Source: Hermatobates lingyangjiaoensis
Lineage: Eukaryota; Arthropoda; Insecta; Hemiptera; Hermatobatidae
Assembly (NCBI GenBank): GCA_026182355.1
Contig: JAPFBL010000242.1
Span: 1-64,000, forward strand
Reading direction: 5' to 3'
Length of the DNA: 64,000 bases
The translations under genes and the position numbers were made by a program. Shown here one piece after another: positions 36,764 through 47,592 of the stretch (its first letter is position 1; every line of letters begins with the position of its first letter). The notes under the pieces were generated by a model that worked only from the letters and a program-made list of their open reading frames with translations, had not been told where the DNA came from and did no database searches.

Positions 36764-36935
36764 ACAAATCGTGACACAGAAAAATGAATAAAAAGCACAC
36801 TTACTGAATTCTCAATAATTATAAATATTGAGAATTCAGTAAGTGTGCTTTTTATTCTTTTTTGGTGTCGTGCTTTCTGTAATTAAAAGTTATATAGTCC
36901 ATGTGGACCGTTTATTCAATTTAGTATATATATAT
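36764..36935. mobile_element. PLE-like fold-back with perfect central hairpin
   Basis: AATAAAAAGCACACTTACTGAATTCTCAATA is followed within 10 bases by its perfect complement. The right arm extends through AGTTATATAGTCCATGTGGACCGTTTATTC, the AGTCCGNNNGGACCGTTT end also seen on T3 units. (TA)n on both sides. Confidence 0.75.
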
Positions 36936-37145
36936 AAAGATTTCACATAAACACGTGAAAAAAGAATCAATGATCAAACCACAATAAGAAATGGGAAAAC
37001 AAGACTAAGATCTTTCAACCGTAACAAGTTGGGTTTTTGACTCTGACGAAGACCGCTTGTTACGGTTCAAAGATCTTAGTCTTGGTTTCCCATTTCTTAT
37101 TGTGGTTTGATCATTGATATATATATATATATATATATATAGTTA
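36936..37145. mobile_element. PLE terminal fold-back, type T2, between (TA)n tracts
   Basis: Well-preserved T2 palindrome with short centre (AACCGTAACAAG directly joins TTGGGTTTTTGACTC). It is followed by (TA)n to 37141 and by two further short (TA)n patches to about 37245. Confidence 0.9.
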
Positions 37146-37259
37146 AATAAATATATAATATATATATGATATATATAGTTGAAACACCACTCTAATGATT
37201 GATAGTGAAGGTTGAATTAACGATATATATATATATATATATATAATTGTTATAATTAG

Positions 37260-38588
37260 CGTGGCCTAACCAATGATATAAATTAGCTCAAGGTAAGTTA
37301 AATCGCAAACTTAATAGTGAGTTTTCGCTGTACCATACAAGGTGACCAAGCGCGACTGAGGTCCTTGATAAAAAGGTCAAACGGTTTAGAAAAACAAAAC
37401 ACAATCTTTATGAATCCAGTGTTCAAATATCCATGTTACATGGTTCATTTACCATGTTGTGTAATTTAAAAAAAATAAACATATGTCGTAAACTTGGTAG
37501 TTAATAGTATAATTTAATTATTTGATACTGATTTAGTTAAAATTTACCAAAAAAAAAATCATTTAAGAAGTTCGATTTCATTTACAAATAGTTTGAATGA
37601 GCATTGGAATTTATCTGTCAATCTCTCCCCGACTTGATAAGTTTCTCAAATAGTTTCTGCTAATCAATCAACTAACCGAAATAACCCACAACGTGGTCAA
37701 GTATTTCTATTCAACTATTTACTAATAGCATTCCTCTAATCTAAGGAGTAACTAACTTTCATTAACAATAAAGTTCAATATTTGTCAGGTATTTACTTTT
37801 ATCTATGAGTGTGGTTTATTTACAAACAATAAATAAAACAGCAAAATATTAAACATATATCTGTTACAGACTTGTATAAATATTTACAGAGTTAAACAAC
37901 TGTACATAGGTTTTTTTTTAGCTTTTTCTTACTCAAAAAATAAATCAGTGTTTTTTTCAAATTTCTACTAGTATATCTAACACCAAAATATTGATAAAAA
38001 TCTTAATGTCATTGAAGATAATTATGAAAAGTTGAAAGTTACGTTTAATTATTGAGTATGTTTAGCATAGTAGATGCAAATGCCTTTTGTAAAATACAAA
38101 AAAGTCAAAGTTTTACATGGACACTGTAATAATGTAGTCAAATTAAATTAAATACATTTATAGAGTACACTATATGTGGCAAAATATAATCTTGATAAAA
38201 TGTGGTAAATAATTAGCACATTGATGGGTAACTGCCCTTCAACAGCTTAAATAAAGCAAGCAACTGATAATATAATCAAATGGAATATTAAGAACTGTTT
38301 GTCACAAATAATAAATCATTTTATGGGTTACCATTATTCATAGCTAAACATGAGTCCAAACGTATGAAGCTTGTAACTATTGGAGCATGATTTTGTTTTA
38401 TTGATTTTGATTTTTTGTTGTTATTAATGTTAATTATTTTTCATTTAAGCTATCATTATTCAATAATTCTTTATCTGTAGAGTTATCTAGTTTATATATA
38501 AATCATTATTAAAAAAACTGATAATTTTAATAATTAAGAAAGCACTTTATCGTTTAAACTGAAATTCCTTTATATAGTTTTTAAATAA
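37260..38588. other. AT-rich DNA, nothing recognised
   Basis: No supported feature. Confidence 0.45.
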
Positions 38589-38589
38589 T

Positions 38590-39385
38590 CTATATAAATA
38601 AAAGGATGATTTTGTCTGTAAATTGCTTAGAACTGACTCATTTTAAGTTTTCTTTACGTTTCATACATTGGAGAAACAGAATCCACCCTTAGAACAATTT
38701 CTTCGGTTTGTTGGTTGTCAGTTTGTCGATTTGTCCGCAAAATATTGTCACAAGTAAACTCAGCCACCATAAAAGATATCAAGCTGAATCATTGACAGTA
38801 GATTTGTGTAGGTGTAACTTAAAATATAGGATCACAATTGATTGGAAATTCAACGTAGAAGTGAAGTTATGGACGTATAAAGCAAAAACGTTTGTCACAA
38901 GTAAACTCAGCCACCGTGAGACATAGCGAGCTGAAACTTGAATAATCGATTTCTGTATGTCTAACTTAATATATAGGCTCTGAATGGATTGAAAATATAG
39001 TGTAAAAGCAAAGTTATGAGCCTTTAAGCTGAATTTTGCTAACTTCACAGACGTGTTTATTTTGTGTAGCACACAAATGTCAGTATAGCTACCCAAACAC
39101 AGATTAAAAGTTCGTAACTTCGCTTCTACGTTGAATTTCCTATCCATTCAAATTATAGATTTTATGTTAGACATCCACAAAGCGGCTGTCAATGTTTCAG
39201 CTTGCTATGATTCATAGTGACAGTTTGTTTGCGACAAAATTTTGCAGACAAACAAACAAATAAACAATTAGAAAGAATTTTTGGTAAGGTGGATTCGGTT
39301 TCTCTAATTTATAAAAAAAAATGATTGATATAAGCCAGTTAGTTGTAATCAATGTACAGAAAAACCTTTCTTATATATATATATT
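38590..39385. mobile_element. Large fold-back of repeat H, Helitron-like ends
   Basis: The left side begins TCTATATAAATAAAAGGATG, reminiscent of Helitron 5' ends (5'-TC). Inverted copies of CAATTGATTGGAAATTCAACGTAGAAG...AAGTTATG face GTAACTTCGCTTCTACGTTGAATTTCC, and GAACTGACTCATTTTAAGTTTTC / GGAGAAACAGAATCCACC face their complements near 39290-39340. A tandem CACAAGTAAACTCAGCCACC pair (38749, 38898) sits in the left arm. No helicase or Rep sequence inside. The 72- and 122-codon frames here are non-coding. Confidence 0.55.
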
Positions 39386-39445
39386 ATATAATTATATATA
39401 AATATATATATATATATAAAATATATATATGCAATAAAATAAATG
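39375..39445. repeat. (TA)n tract
   Basis: Interrupted TA microsatellite at the edge of the fold-back. Confidence 0.85.
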
Positions 39446-39680
39446 AAATCACAAATTGTTTGTTTACAGGGTGATCATATTTTACCAGGATGTATATTCC
39501 AATTCGTAATGATAGTTAAATTGAAAATAAAACAAAAATTCAATTGGTTGTCCAGAAGCTTGATAGTATAATTACTTATACTGAAGTTGAGTGTAGGCTA
39601 CTTCAGATTTTTTTACACAAGGAGCATTGTGGGACAATTTGTACCGCTAGTGTATCTACCTTGATCAAATTTCGTACTGG

Positions 39681-40290
39681 TTCAATAGCTGGAAACTTGA
39701 AGTCAACCCAGCAAAGTGCATCTACGTATAATTCATTAAAGGACACCAAAGCAATCTCCTCCAGTCTTCATTGGTCGCCAGTTAATACCTTATAAAACCT
39801 AGGTCAAATACCTAGGTATCATAATCGACAGCCTGCTCATTTAAACAACATTTAAAAAAGAGATACAAATTGGGTCTGGCACTAATGTCAAACTTGTATC
39901 CTATCTTGAAGTCAAAGGATACTCCACAGGTAGTAAATGATTTCATTTATAAAATGGTAATTAGGGCTAGCATTACTTATGTATGCTCGACCTGGTTATA
40001 AACCTCATAGAACTAATAAAACTTTGATACAGATAGTTCACAGTAAATGTGCATACCTTATGGCTAGAATATAGACATTTTGCACACATCTTAGTATGCC
40101 AGAAATGTAGATATTCAGAGACTTCAGGTTTGAATCAATTGACATATTCACAAATAGACTGGTGACTAATGAGGACACAAAAATCCAGGCCATCCAAACC
40201 CTCTTATCAGAGCCTATCCTTAAGAACTCCCAAACCACATCTTCATACAGAATGTTATTAAAATAGACTGCCAAAAATCTAGACTGACAA
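39681..40290 (+). pseudogene. Jockey-like non-LTR reverse transcriptase C-terminal pseudogene
   Basis: Plus-strand pieces in different frames read FNSWKLEVNPAKC, then WSPVNT, a YLGIIID-like segment, KKRYKLGLALMSNLYPILK, FIYKMVIRASITYVC and TNKTLIQIVHSKCAYLMAR. This is the order found after the YADD box in Jockey-clade LINE RTs (W-K-I-x-L-N-x-x-K, K-Y-L-G-I-x-I-D, K-x-L-Y-x-x-I-x-R-P-x-L-T-Y, L-Q-x-x-x-N-K-x-L-R). In the active element this enzyme copies RNA at the target nick. Multiple stops and frame changes show it is dead. Domains upstream of motif D are not recognisable. Confidence 0.75.
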
Positions 40291-40384
40291 CTTTTCACGA
40301 CTCAAGTAGACGAAAAGATCCACGAATTATTGTATACCGACAAACCGAATAAAAGAGTACATTTACTTACTGACTCCACAAACA

Positions 40385-40480
40385 CAGCAGTAGTAGGTCC
40401 GTGACCTGGAACTGCTAATTACAACGCGTACTACATGGCGCTGAAAGAATCGTTGGTCGTTGGTTGCTGATGTAGAGGTA
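40385..40480 (+). mobile_element. LINE 3'-region fragment
   Basis: CAGTAGTAGGTCCGTGACCTGGAACTGC, TTACAACGCG and AATCGTTGGTCGTTGGTT are shared with the minus strand at 32780-32880. It lies 3' of the RT remnant, as a 3' untranslated region should. Confidence 0.5.
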
Positions 40481-40549
40481 TTTCTTCAAGCCTATTCTGT
40501 TATAAAAATTTACTACTGTTAGCCAATCCTGACACAGCTGATGTTTTAT

Positions 40550-41540
40550 TGAGCAATTCAAAAATTATTATCAATTTTGGATATAGCTGATATTTCAAGC
40601 ATTTCAGCCAAGGATCATTCAGGAAAAGATTTGCTGTTCATTGTACTGCTTTAAGTACATTTTCTTTTAGAGTATAGGCAAAGAAACTTCCACGATAGCA
40701 TTAGCTCCTCCTGATACAGCTACTTTGTGCTTTTTTTTAAAGCAATAAGGAGAGTATATGTGCAGATTCTCTTAGTAGAGATGCTACTTGAAGCTTTCAG
40801 ATTGGCGTATCCAGTCCCAACTACAATCCTGCTAATAATCAACCTGCTACTTCACTTTCATGATGTCATTCTGCACCATAGTCCTGTGGCAGTCTATAAT
40901 AAAAACTTCCTATAATTCTTAATGCACAATGTGACAAAAAGCTTCTTCCGGTAACTTATTCATTATTTGGGTATTAGTTTAAAATTTTAACAATTTTCTT
41001 CAAAAATTCAATAATCATATATAAGTTAAATTTCAGCTTTTTATTCTAAGCTAACATTAAATATATTCGATTATTCATTTGGAATTAATAATATAGCAAC
41101 CACTATGCTGGCAATCTGTAAAAAGAATAATCCTTTCATTTCAAATTTATAGCCTTTGTAACAATGCTAAATCTTGGCACCAGTTTCTTTGCAGCTTTTT
41201 TCTACAGTCTGCTCTAAAACTTACTTAAACATCCTTTTTTCTTTCTTTTTTTTTTTAATATTAATACTAATTTTGAGTATGACTCATAAATTTATTATAA
41301 AATGAAATAATATTTTTTTTATATTAAACCAGTAGATTTATCCAGCATTTGAGCATGACAGTATTCACAAAATAACGACAGAAGCAAATAAATTAGCAAA
41401 TACAGCAATAGCACTGATTTATAGAGGTGCAAATTAAACCTGAATTTTAATTTTGTAAACACGTTTACAAAATTAAACAATAATCAATTTTGGTTATAGC
41501 TGATATTTCAAGCATTTCAGCCAACGATCAAAAAATTATG
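40550..41540. repeat. Short direct repeat pair in otherwise unassigned DNA
   Basis: CAATTTTGG-TATAGCTGATATTTCAAGCATTTCAGCCAA-GATCA occurs at about 40572-40616 and 41488-41530. Between them lies a less AT-rich patch (40690-40910) with a motif-free 62-codon frame that I cannot identify. Confidence 0.7.
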
Positions 41541-42189
41541 TTCAAAAAATTTGTAAATTTTTTAAACATAAAGGTTAACAAATTTACATTGAACGGTATA
41601 ATTTATTTCCAAGGAGATATTTATATAAAAATTTGATTTACATTTGTCATTTAACTTGGTTATTGTTACAAATTAACTTGTCATCAATTTATGATGTTTA
41701 AATTTTCGGAAAGTAACATTGAAATTGTAAGTTGAAATATTTCCTATTTTTATATTTATAAATACTCTTCGTTTTGTGAATTTACATGAAAATTACTGTA
41801 ATGCAAAAAAAATGTATTGTAGTATATGTTCATATAATATTTATTTGTTTCGAAGAAATCACATATTGATATATAGAGCAGTAATGTAGTTTTTCCATTA
41901 TGCAAAAAAATGGCTACAAATTGCAATAAACGTTCTGACAACGATAAAACCTGCAGCATCTTTAGAAACTTTTGGATAGCCAATCTACAAATACATACAC
42001 GAATGCCCACTCCTAAACACACTCACAAACAATGACATTTGCGTGAAACTTAGTAAATTACTCTTAAACACAAATTTACTGAAACTGTAGCAGAAATTAT
42101 AAAATTTAAAGAATTGAGAATATAGTCATTTCGAACATATTTAATTCTAATGTAGTGCCATCAGTTATTATGTGGTATTTACTCATTGT
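41541..42189. other. AT-rich DNA, nothing recognised
   Basis: The 88-codon minus-strand frame at 41756-42022 has no motif. Nothing else seen. Confidence 0.4.
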
Positions 42190-42572
42190 AAAGTAAAAAT
42201 CTAATGAAATGGTCTCCACATATAAAACTTTTAATGATATAAACAACGCGTTTCGAACACGTAGTGTTCTTTCTCAGGCACTAACTAAAAAATACAATGA
42301 CACAGGAGAGTTATCTATAGTACAAAGTAAATAAGTACAAAAATTAATATAAAATAAAATATTCAGAGGCACTCATCCTTAGGTTCGTGCTTTCTGCCTT
42401 ATTTTATTTTATATTAATTTTTGTACTTATTTACTTTGTACTATAGATAACTCTCTGGTGTCATTGTATTTTTTAGTTAATGCCTGAGGAAGAACACTAC
42501 GTGTTCGAAACGCGTTGTTTATATCATTAAAAACTTTATATGTGGAGACCATTTCATTAGATTTTTACCCTA
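42190..42572. mobile_element. PLE terminal fold-back, type T1 (best copy)
   Basis: A near-perfect palindrome: arms about 42190-42359 and 42400-42572 joined by ~40 bp of unique sequence. The arms carry AAATCTAATGAAATGGTCTCCACATATAAA at the outside, then AACAACGCGTTTCGAACACG, then TATCTATAGTACAAAGTAAATAAG near the centre. Read outward, the right arm has CTGAGGAA, the perfect hairpin GAACAC-TAC-GTGTTC, then GAAACGCGTT. There is no (TA)n at its edges, unlike most others. Confidence 0.9.
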
Positions 42573-43197
42573 CAAGAACATATTTATTTTATTTAAATAT
42601 GCAATTACTTTAAATACTTTAAAATTATATTTAAATACTATAAATATACAATATATCATCTTTATATTGTTATAAAGTAATCGTAATAATTTGTATATAC
42701 AGCTCTAAATGATTTCATTATTTAATCGGATTATAGTCATATCTTATAAATTTATTATTTCCTTAAAGATGATAAAATATGTTGTTTTTTTTATTTTTAA
42801 TATACTATCTCATTTATTATTTAAAACTTTATTTTTTTCACAACAAGCGGTTGTTCATACACAGAAAAAGAATTTTTAAAACTCAATGTACTGTAGCATG
42901 ATTTTTTAGTTTGCTATGCTTTAACATGTTTTTGTTTAAATCTGCATTAATATAAAAAAACTTATTAAAGGTGACCTGAATGATTTCCTCTTACTATAGT
43001 GTAAAAGGAAGTGTTGCCAAAAATTTGTGGGAATACAAAGTGACAAGCAATACATTACGATGTGCGATCGTAAAAGATTTTGAGGCGATTGAATGAAGCT
43101 ACAGTAATACACCAATGAATTTTTAGCAAATTAAAATATCACAAGGAATAAAGCAATTTTTTTTTTACTCTTGCACGTGGCCCACTATATAAGCACT
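42573..43197. other. AT-rich DNA, nothing recognised
   Basis: No supported feature. Confidence 0.45.
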
Positions 43198-44398
43198 TGT
43201 AATTATACGAATATTTTGTCAGATGAGTATACAGAAAATTAGATGGACATGAATTGATAGAACCGTTACCAACGTAATTATACGAATATTTTGTCAGATG
43301 AGTATACAGAAAATTAGATGGACATGAATTGATAGAACCGTTACCAACGTAATTATACGAATATTTTGTCAGATGAGTATACAGAAAATTAGATGGACAT
43401 GAATTGATAGAACCGTTACCAACGTAATTACACGAATATTTTGTCAGATGAGTATACAGAAAATTGGATGGACATGAATTGATAGAACCGTTACCAACGT
43501 AATTATACGAATATTTTGTCAGATGAGTATACAGAAAATTAGATGGACATGAATTGATAGAACCGTTACCAACGTAATTATACGAATATTTTGTCAGATG
43601 AGTATACAGAAAATTAGATGGAAATGAATTGATAGAACCGTTACCAACGTAATTACACGAATATTTTGTCAGATGAGTATACAGAAAATTGGATGGACAT
43701 GAATTGATAGAACCGTTACCAACGTAATTACACGAATATTTTGTCAGATGAGTATACAGAAAATTGGATGGACATGAATTGATAGAACCGTTACCAACGT
43801 AATTACACGAATATTTTGTCAGATGAGTATACAGAAAAATTGGATGGACATGAATTGATAGAACCGTTACCAACGTAATTACACGAATATTTTGTCAGAT
43901 GAGTATACAGAAAATTGGATGGACATGAATTGATAGAACCGTTACCAACGTAATTATACGAATATTTTGTCAGATGAGTATACAGAAAATTGGATGGACA
44001 TGAATTGATAGAACCGTTACCAACGTAATTAACGAATATTTTTCAGATGAGTATACAGAAAATTGGATGGACATGAATTGATAGAACCGTTACCAACGTA
44101 ATTACACGAATATTTTGTCAGATGAGTATACAGAAAATTGGATGGACATGAATTGATAGAACCGTTACCAACGTAATTATACGAATATTTTGTCAGATGA
44201 GTATACAGAAAATTGGATGGACATGAATTGATAGAACCGTTACCAACGTAATTATACGAATAATTTGTCAGATGAGTATACAGAAAATTAGATGGACATG
44301 AATTGATAGAACCGTTACCAACGTAATTATACGAATATTTTGTCAGATGAGTATACAGAAAATTAGATGGACATGAATTGATAGAACCGTTACCAACA
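43198..44398. repeat. 75-bp satellite, 16 copies, with fortuitous long open frame
   Basis: A 75-bp unit (TAATTATACGAATATTTTGT, CAGATGAGTATACAGAAAAT, TAGATGGACATGAATTGATA, GAACCGTTACCAACG) repeats 16 times with few changes (A/G in ATTAGATGG/ATTGGATGG, T/C in TATACG/TACACG). Because 75 is a multiple of three, a 244-codon minus-strand frame (43139-43873) stays open and encodes a 25-residue repeat containing NYVGNGSINSCPSNF. Indels at about 43836 and 44030-44042 break the frame further up. The sharing of nucleotide variants, including silent and replacement alike, argues for satellite DNA rather than a repetitive protein. Confidence 0.92.
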
Positions 44399-45500
44399 AT
44401 GAAAACGAAATTCTGTAAATCCTAAATGGAATAAAAAGTTCTACTATACAAAAAAAGGACTTACAAGGAATACTCATTTGACAAGACAATTCATTTACAT
44501 GTCTAGATAATTCAAAAAATATATATAGGAACAACCCGTGAATGCTTAAATGCATAATATTTTGTAGGTTCAAAAAACATTAATTATAAGTTTAGAATTA
44601 TATTTAAAGATTTTGAGGTACATTTACTTTTAAAATGACTATTTGGTATAAGAGTGTATTTAAACATTAATAATTTCATAATAAATTTGATATAATAGTG
44701 CAAAGTACAATTATACTGTTTTTAAAAAAATATTTATATGTTTCTAGCATCAGTTAATTTTTTCTCACGTTAAAAATATTGTTATAAGAAAAAATGGGTG
44801 GTTTTTAATTGTACATTTTCTAGCTGTAAACCAAATAATTTATTTGGCTCTCTAGGAGTCCAACTAACTAAAAGTTAATGTGTATTTGAAATGGTGAATA
44901 TGCCTTGAATAGTTTGACGACATCCAAATTATCAAAGAAGGCAGTCTTTTCTTTATTTTTATTTATTTTTCGGATTATCCGACAATTTTCAGATTCCTGA
45001 GAAATAAACTGGTACTGCGTCATAACCTCTGGTATTATCGTCTGAATCATCTCAAGTATTTGCGGGAAAATACTTTATTTTATAACAGTTAAGAATGTGT
45101 CAAACTGTAGGCTGTGATGTGACTAATGGAAGTTCAAATCACTGCTCTATAGTGGAACTGAGTTGTTAAAAAAGGTTTCTTCCTAGTGTTCTCTCAAAAA
45201 TGATCAAGAGACTTCTTTTCTATCGCATTTATAGGTCTTCATATGAATTTATCGGTCTTCACAGGTAGCAAGCGTGTAGTAATGGATGGGAAAATACGAT
45301 TTCTACTGCAATTGTTCCTCTGAAGTGGTCAATCACCATTAATCTATTTAATTTTCAACTGAGCCTGTTTCTAAGTTAAATTGTTGAATAAGAATCTTAA
45401 ATTGATCAAAATTTATAATATTATCAAATTAAGTAAAGAAAGTGCATTTTTCTTCAAACAGATGTGAAAAAAAAATAAAGTAAAAATTTATAATTATTAA
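44399..45500. other. AT-rich DNA, nothing recognised
   Basis: No supported feature; short motif-free frames at 44343-44573 and 44868-45050. Confidence 0.45.
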
Positions 45501-45728
45501 ATTATAGGTGTGTTATCCAATCGGGATTCGGTCAAATTTTCTAGGGTTTAGAACCTAGAAAATTTGACTGAAAACCCGATTAGATAACACACCTATTCTA
45601 TCAAATGGTGGATATATTATTGAATATGTTATAAAACCTAGAAAATTTGACCGAATCCCGACTAGATAACACACTTATTCTATCAAACGGTTGATATATT
45701 ATTGACTCTGTTATATATATATATATAA
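45501..45728. mobile_element. Fold-back plus direct copy, PLE-like, ending in (TA)n
   Basis: GGTGTGTTATCCAATCGGGATTCGGTCAAATTTTCTAGG is followed by its complement CCTAGAAAATTTGACTG...GATTAGATAACACACC, and then by a second plus-oriented copy (about 45633-45695) after TATTCTATCAAA-GG-TGATATATTATTGA. So three arms: one inverted pair plus one tandem copy. Ends in (TA)n at 45713-45727. Confidence 0.75.
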
Positions 45729-46378
45729 AATTATAATTATAATTCTATTGCTCTATCTTTGCTTGATCTTTAGGTGGCCCCTGTAGAGAGGTGGAAGGTT
45801 AGACGTGTCATAACGAGCTTCGTTGTCATACCGAGCTTAGTTGTCATACCGATGAAGGTTAAAAATAAGGTCTGCACTGTTTCCTTAAAACAACACATTT
45901 AATATATCCAAAGGTGGGAGGAACTTTAAAGTATTGCCGTTATAAATTCAATAAGAATATATTTAAATATTAAAGCGTAAATATTTTTTTTAAAAAAAAA
46001 ACTATAATAAATTACTCCGAGATTAAGGAATAGTTATGGTTTGATAAAAGAAACATAAACACACAGCTGCAATCAATATTGTTATATCACATCTAAATAA
46101 TGGATTAGAGCTAAGCTTAAATTTATTTATAGAATATTCATCAGTTTAGAGTAATTCTTTACAAGAGAGTCCGAGGGTAAAAGGTAAAAAACGGGGAGCT
46201 AAATCAAAGGAATGACACGGACAATGCCATTGGAGTTATGAGGGTAAACATGCCGCCGGTTTTTATAGCTTGAATACAACCAGCTCAGTCGCTGAGTCAA
46301 CACGGATTTATTTTAAATATTCTCTTTATTTATTAGTTTTTAAACATTATACTCATAATGACAAAATATGTAACTGAG
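45729..46378. other. AT-rich DNA with short tandem CATACCGA motif
   Basis: GAGCTTCGTTGTCATACC / GAGCTTAGTTGTCATACC is a two-copy short duplication near 45820-45850. No gene. Confidence 0.45.
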
Positions 46379-46558
46379 ATATATATATATATATAATTAA
46401 AGTTACAGCTAGAGAACACAAGAAAGAGGACTAACACTCACGAATCTCGATCATTTCGGCGTCTTGCCGTCTTCAGGAGAGAAGAAGAAAATAAAAAGGA
46501 GAAGAAATGAAGGAACGAAGACGTAAATGCGTCCACTGATCGATACTATATATATACA
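46379..46558 (-). mobile_element. PLE terminal arm, type T7
   Basis: On the minus strand: CTTCTCTCCTGAAGACGGCAAGACGCCGAAATGATCGAGATTCGTGAGTG, then AGCTGTAACTTTAATTATAT into (TA)n at 46378-46394. It matches 57965-58110, where the same arm lies 3' of PLE endonuclease coding DNA, and so supports the assignment. Confidence 0.8.
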
Positions 46559-46665
46559 CATATATATCAATGATCAAACCACAATACGAAATGGGAAACA
46601 AGACTAAGATCTTTCAACCGTAACAAGCGGTCTTCGTCAGAGTCAAAAACCCAACATTTCATTTG
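46559..46665 (+). mobile_element. PLE terminal arm, type T2 (left arm)
   Basis: ATCAATGATCAAACCACAATACG, AAGATCTTTCAACCGTAACAAGCGG and CGTCAGAGTCAAAAACCCAAC. The right arm is absent; the sequence becomes abnormal immediately after. Confidence 0.85.
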
Positions 46666-46990
46666 GGGTATGAGGTACACCGGGTTTTTATGTTGAAAAA
46701 CCCTTTATAAAATTTATTTTAATATTTTTATTATTATTTTAAAATTAACCCATAATTACAAATTTAACGTAATATTTTATAATAAAAAGGTTAGAGACAA
46801 GGAAAGAGGTTAACACCAGGAATTTACCATTTGGGTTTCCTTTGGGGAAAAAGGAGGGAAGGCAATTCTCCATCCACATTTCTTTTTATTTTTTTATAAT
46901 TTTAAAATTCTTAAACATCACCTTGCTTGTTCAAGCAGGGTCTTTCTCTATAAGAAATTATGTTTTGATATGAATATATATAAAATTTAT
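46666..46990. other. Suspect consensus: degraded T7-like arm
   Basis: Doubled-letter runs (AAAACCC, GGGTTTCC, TTTGGGGAAAAAGG) replace ordinary sequence. Around 46785-46860 one can still follow the T7 arm (AAGAAAGAGGACTAACACTC... versus AAGGAAAGAGGTTAACACCAG...). This looks like basecalling or polishing error inside a palindrome. Confidence 0.5.
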
Positions 46991-47400
46991 TATATATATT
47001 TATATATTATATTAGTGTATATTGGCAGCAGATTCTCTTGTAAACATATTATTTAAAGTAACGGCACTTCCCATTACGACCTTTTGCTGGTGTTTTCTAG
47101 TTTTCTAACTAGTTTTCTTTGGTAGGGAGTGATTTCATATATTTTTCTACTTAAAAGCTTTCGATTACATATATTTTTCTACTTAAAAGCTTTCGATTTC
47201 ATATATTTTTCTACTTACAAGATTTTGATTTCATATATTTTTCTACTTACAAGCTTTCGATTTCATATATTTTCTACTTACAAGCTTTCGATTTCAAAAT
47301 TTTCAAAATCACTCCCTACCAAAGAAAACTAGTTAGAAAACTAGAAAACACCAGCAAAAAGTTCGTGAATGCGGAAGCTGCCGTCTACTTCAATAATTAT
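46990..47400. mobile_element. Head-to-head PLE 5' ends: 54-bp perfect inverted repeat with N-terminal coding remnants
   Basis: 47082-47135 and 47306-47359 are exact reverse complements (TTTTGCTGGTGTTTTCTAG and so on). Outward from each arm runs a PLE N-terminal fragment: plus strand QRKLVRKLENTSKKFVNAEA ending AVYFNN at a (TA)n tract at 47397, and minus strand a VV-M-GSA piece followed in another frame by ICLQENLLPIYTNI. The same KKVVN-E-A--F-----L-EDLL pattern appears at 50698-50780 and 63185-63270. The interior holds five 32-bp repeats. Confidence 0.65.
47131..47300. repeat. 32-bp tandem repeat, five copies
   Basis: Unit GATTTCATATATTTTTCTAC, TTACAAGCTTTC with starts at 47131, 47163, 47195, 47227 and 47259. 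It fills the loop of the 54-bp inverted repeat. A 67-codon plus-strand frame across it (YIFLLKSFRLHIF-like) is incidental. Confidence 0.93.
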
Positions 47401-47592
47401 ATATATATATATAAATTTTCGTTGGAAATACGATCCGAAACGGACATACATAGTTCAATGTAAAAAAAGAAACATACAGAAATCAAAATCACACACTTAC
47501 AGTCTCTAATTTCTTTAAGTCTTCAAAATAAAAGGGAAATCAACGCTTTCGACAAAAATTTCCCTGAACCATGCGCTTGGTTTTCCTTCCTT
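47397..47592 (-). mobile_element. PLE terminal arm, type T4 (left arm)
   Basis: After (TA)n at 47397-47413: TTTTCGTTGGAAATACGATCCGAAACGGAC, AGTTCAATGTA, AAAGAAACATACAGAAATCA and CACTTACAGTCTCTAATTTC, as in 55845 and, in opposite orientation, 11650-11720. From about 47505 the match degrades. Confidence 0.75.

Noticed and set aside
38708..39147. Two frames of 72 and 122 codons
   Set aside because: They lie on opposite strands of the fold-back repeat H and mirror each other because of the inverted structure.
43139..43873. Repetitive secreted protein gene
   Set aside because: Satellite DNA with unit of 75 bp; frame is broken by indels in later units and begins within non-repeat AT DNA.
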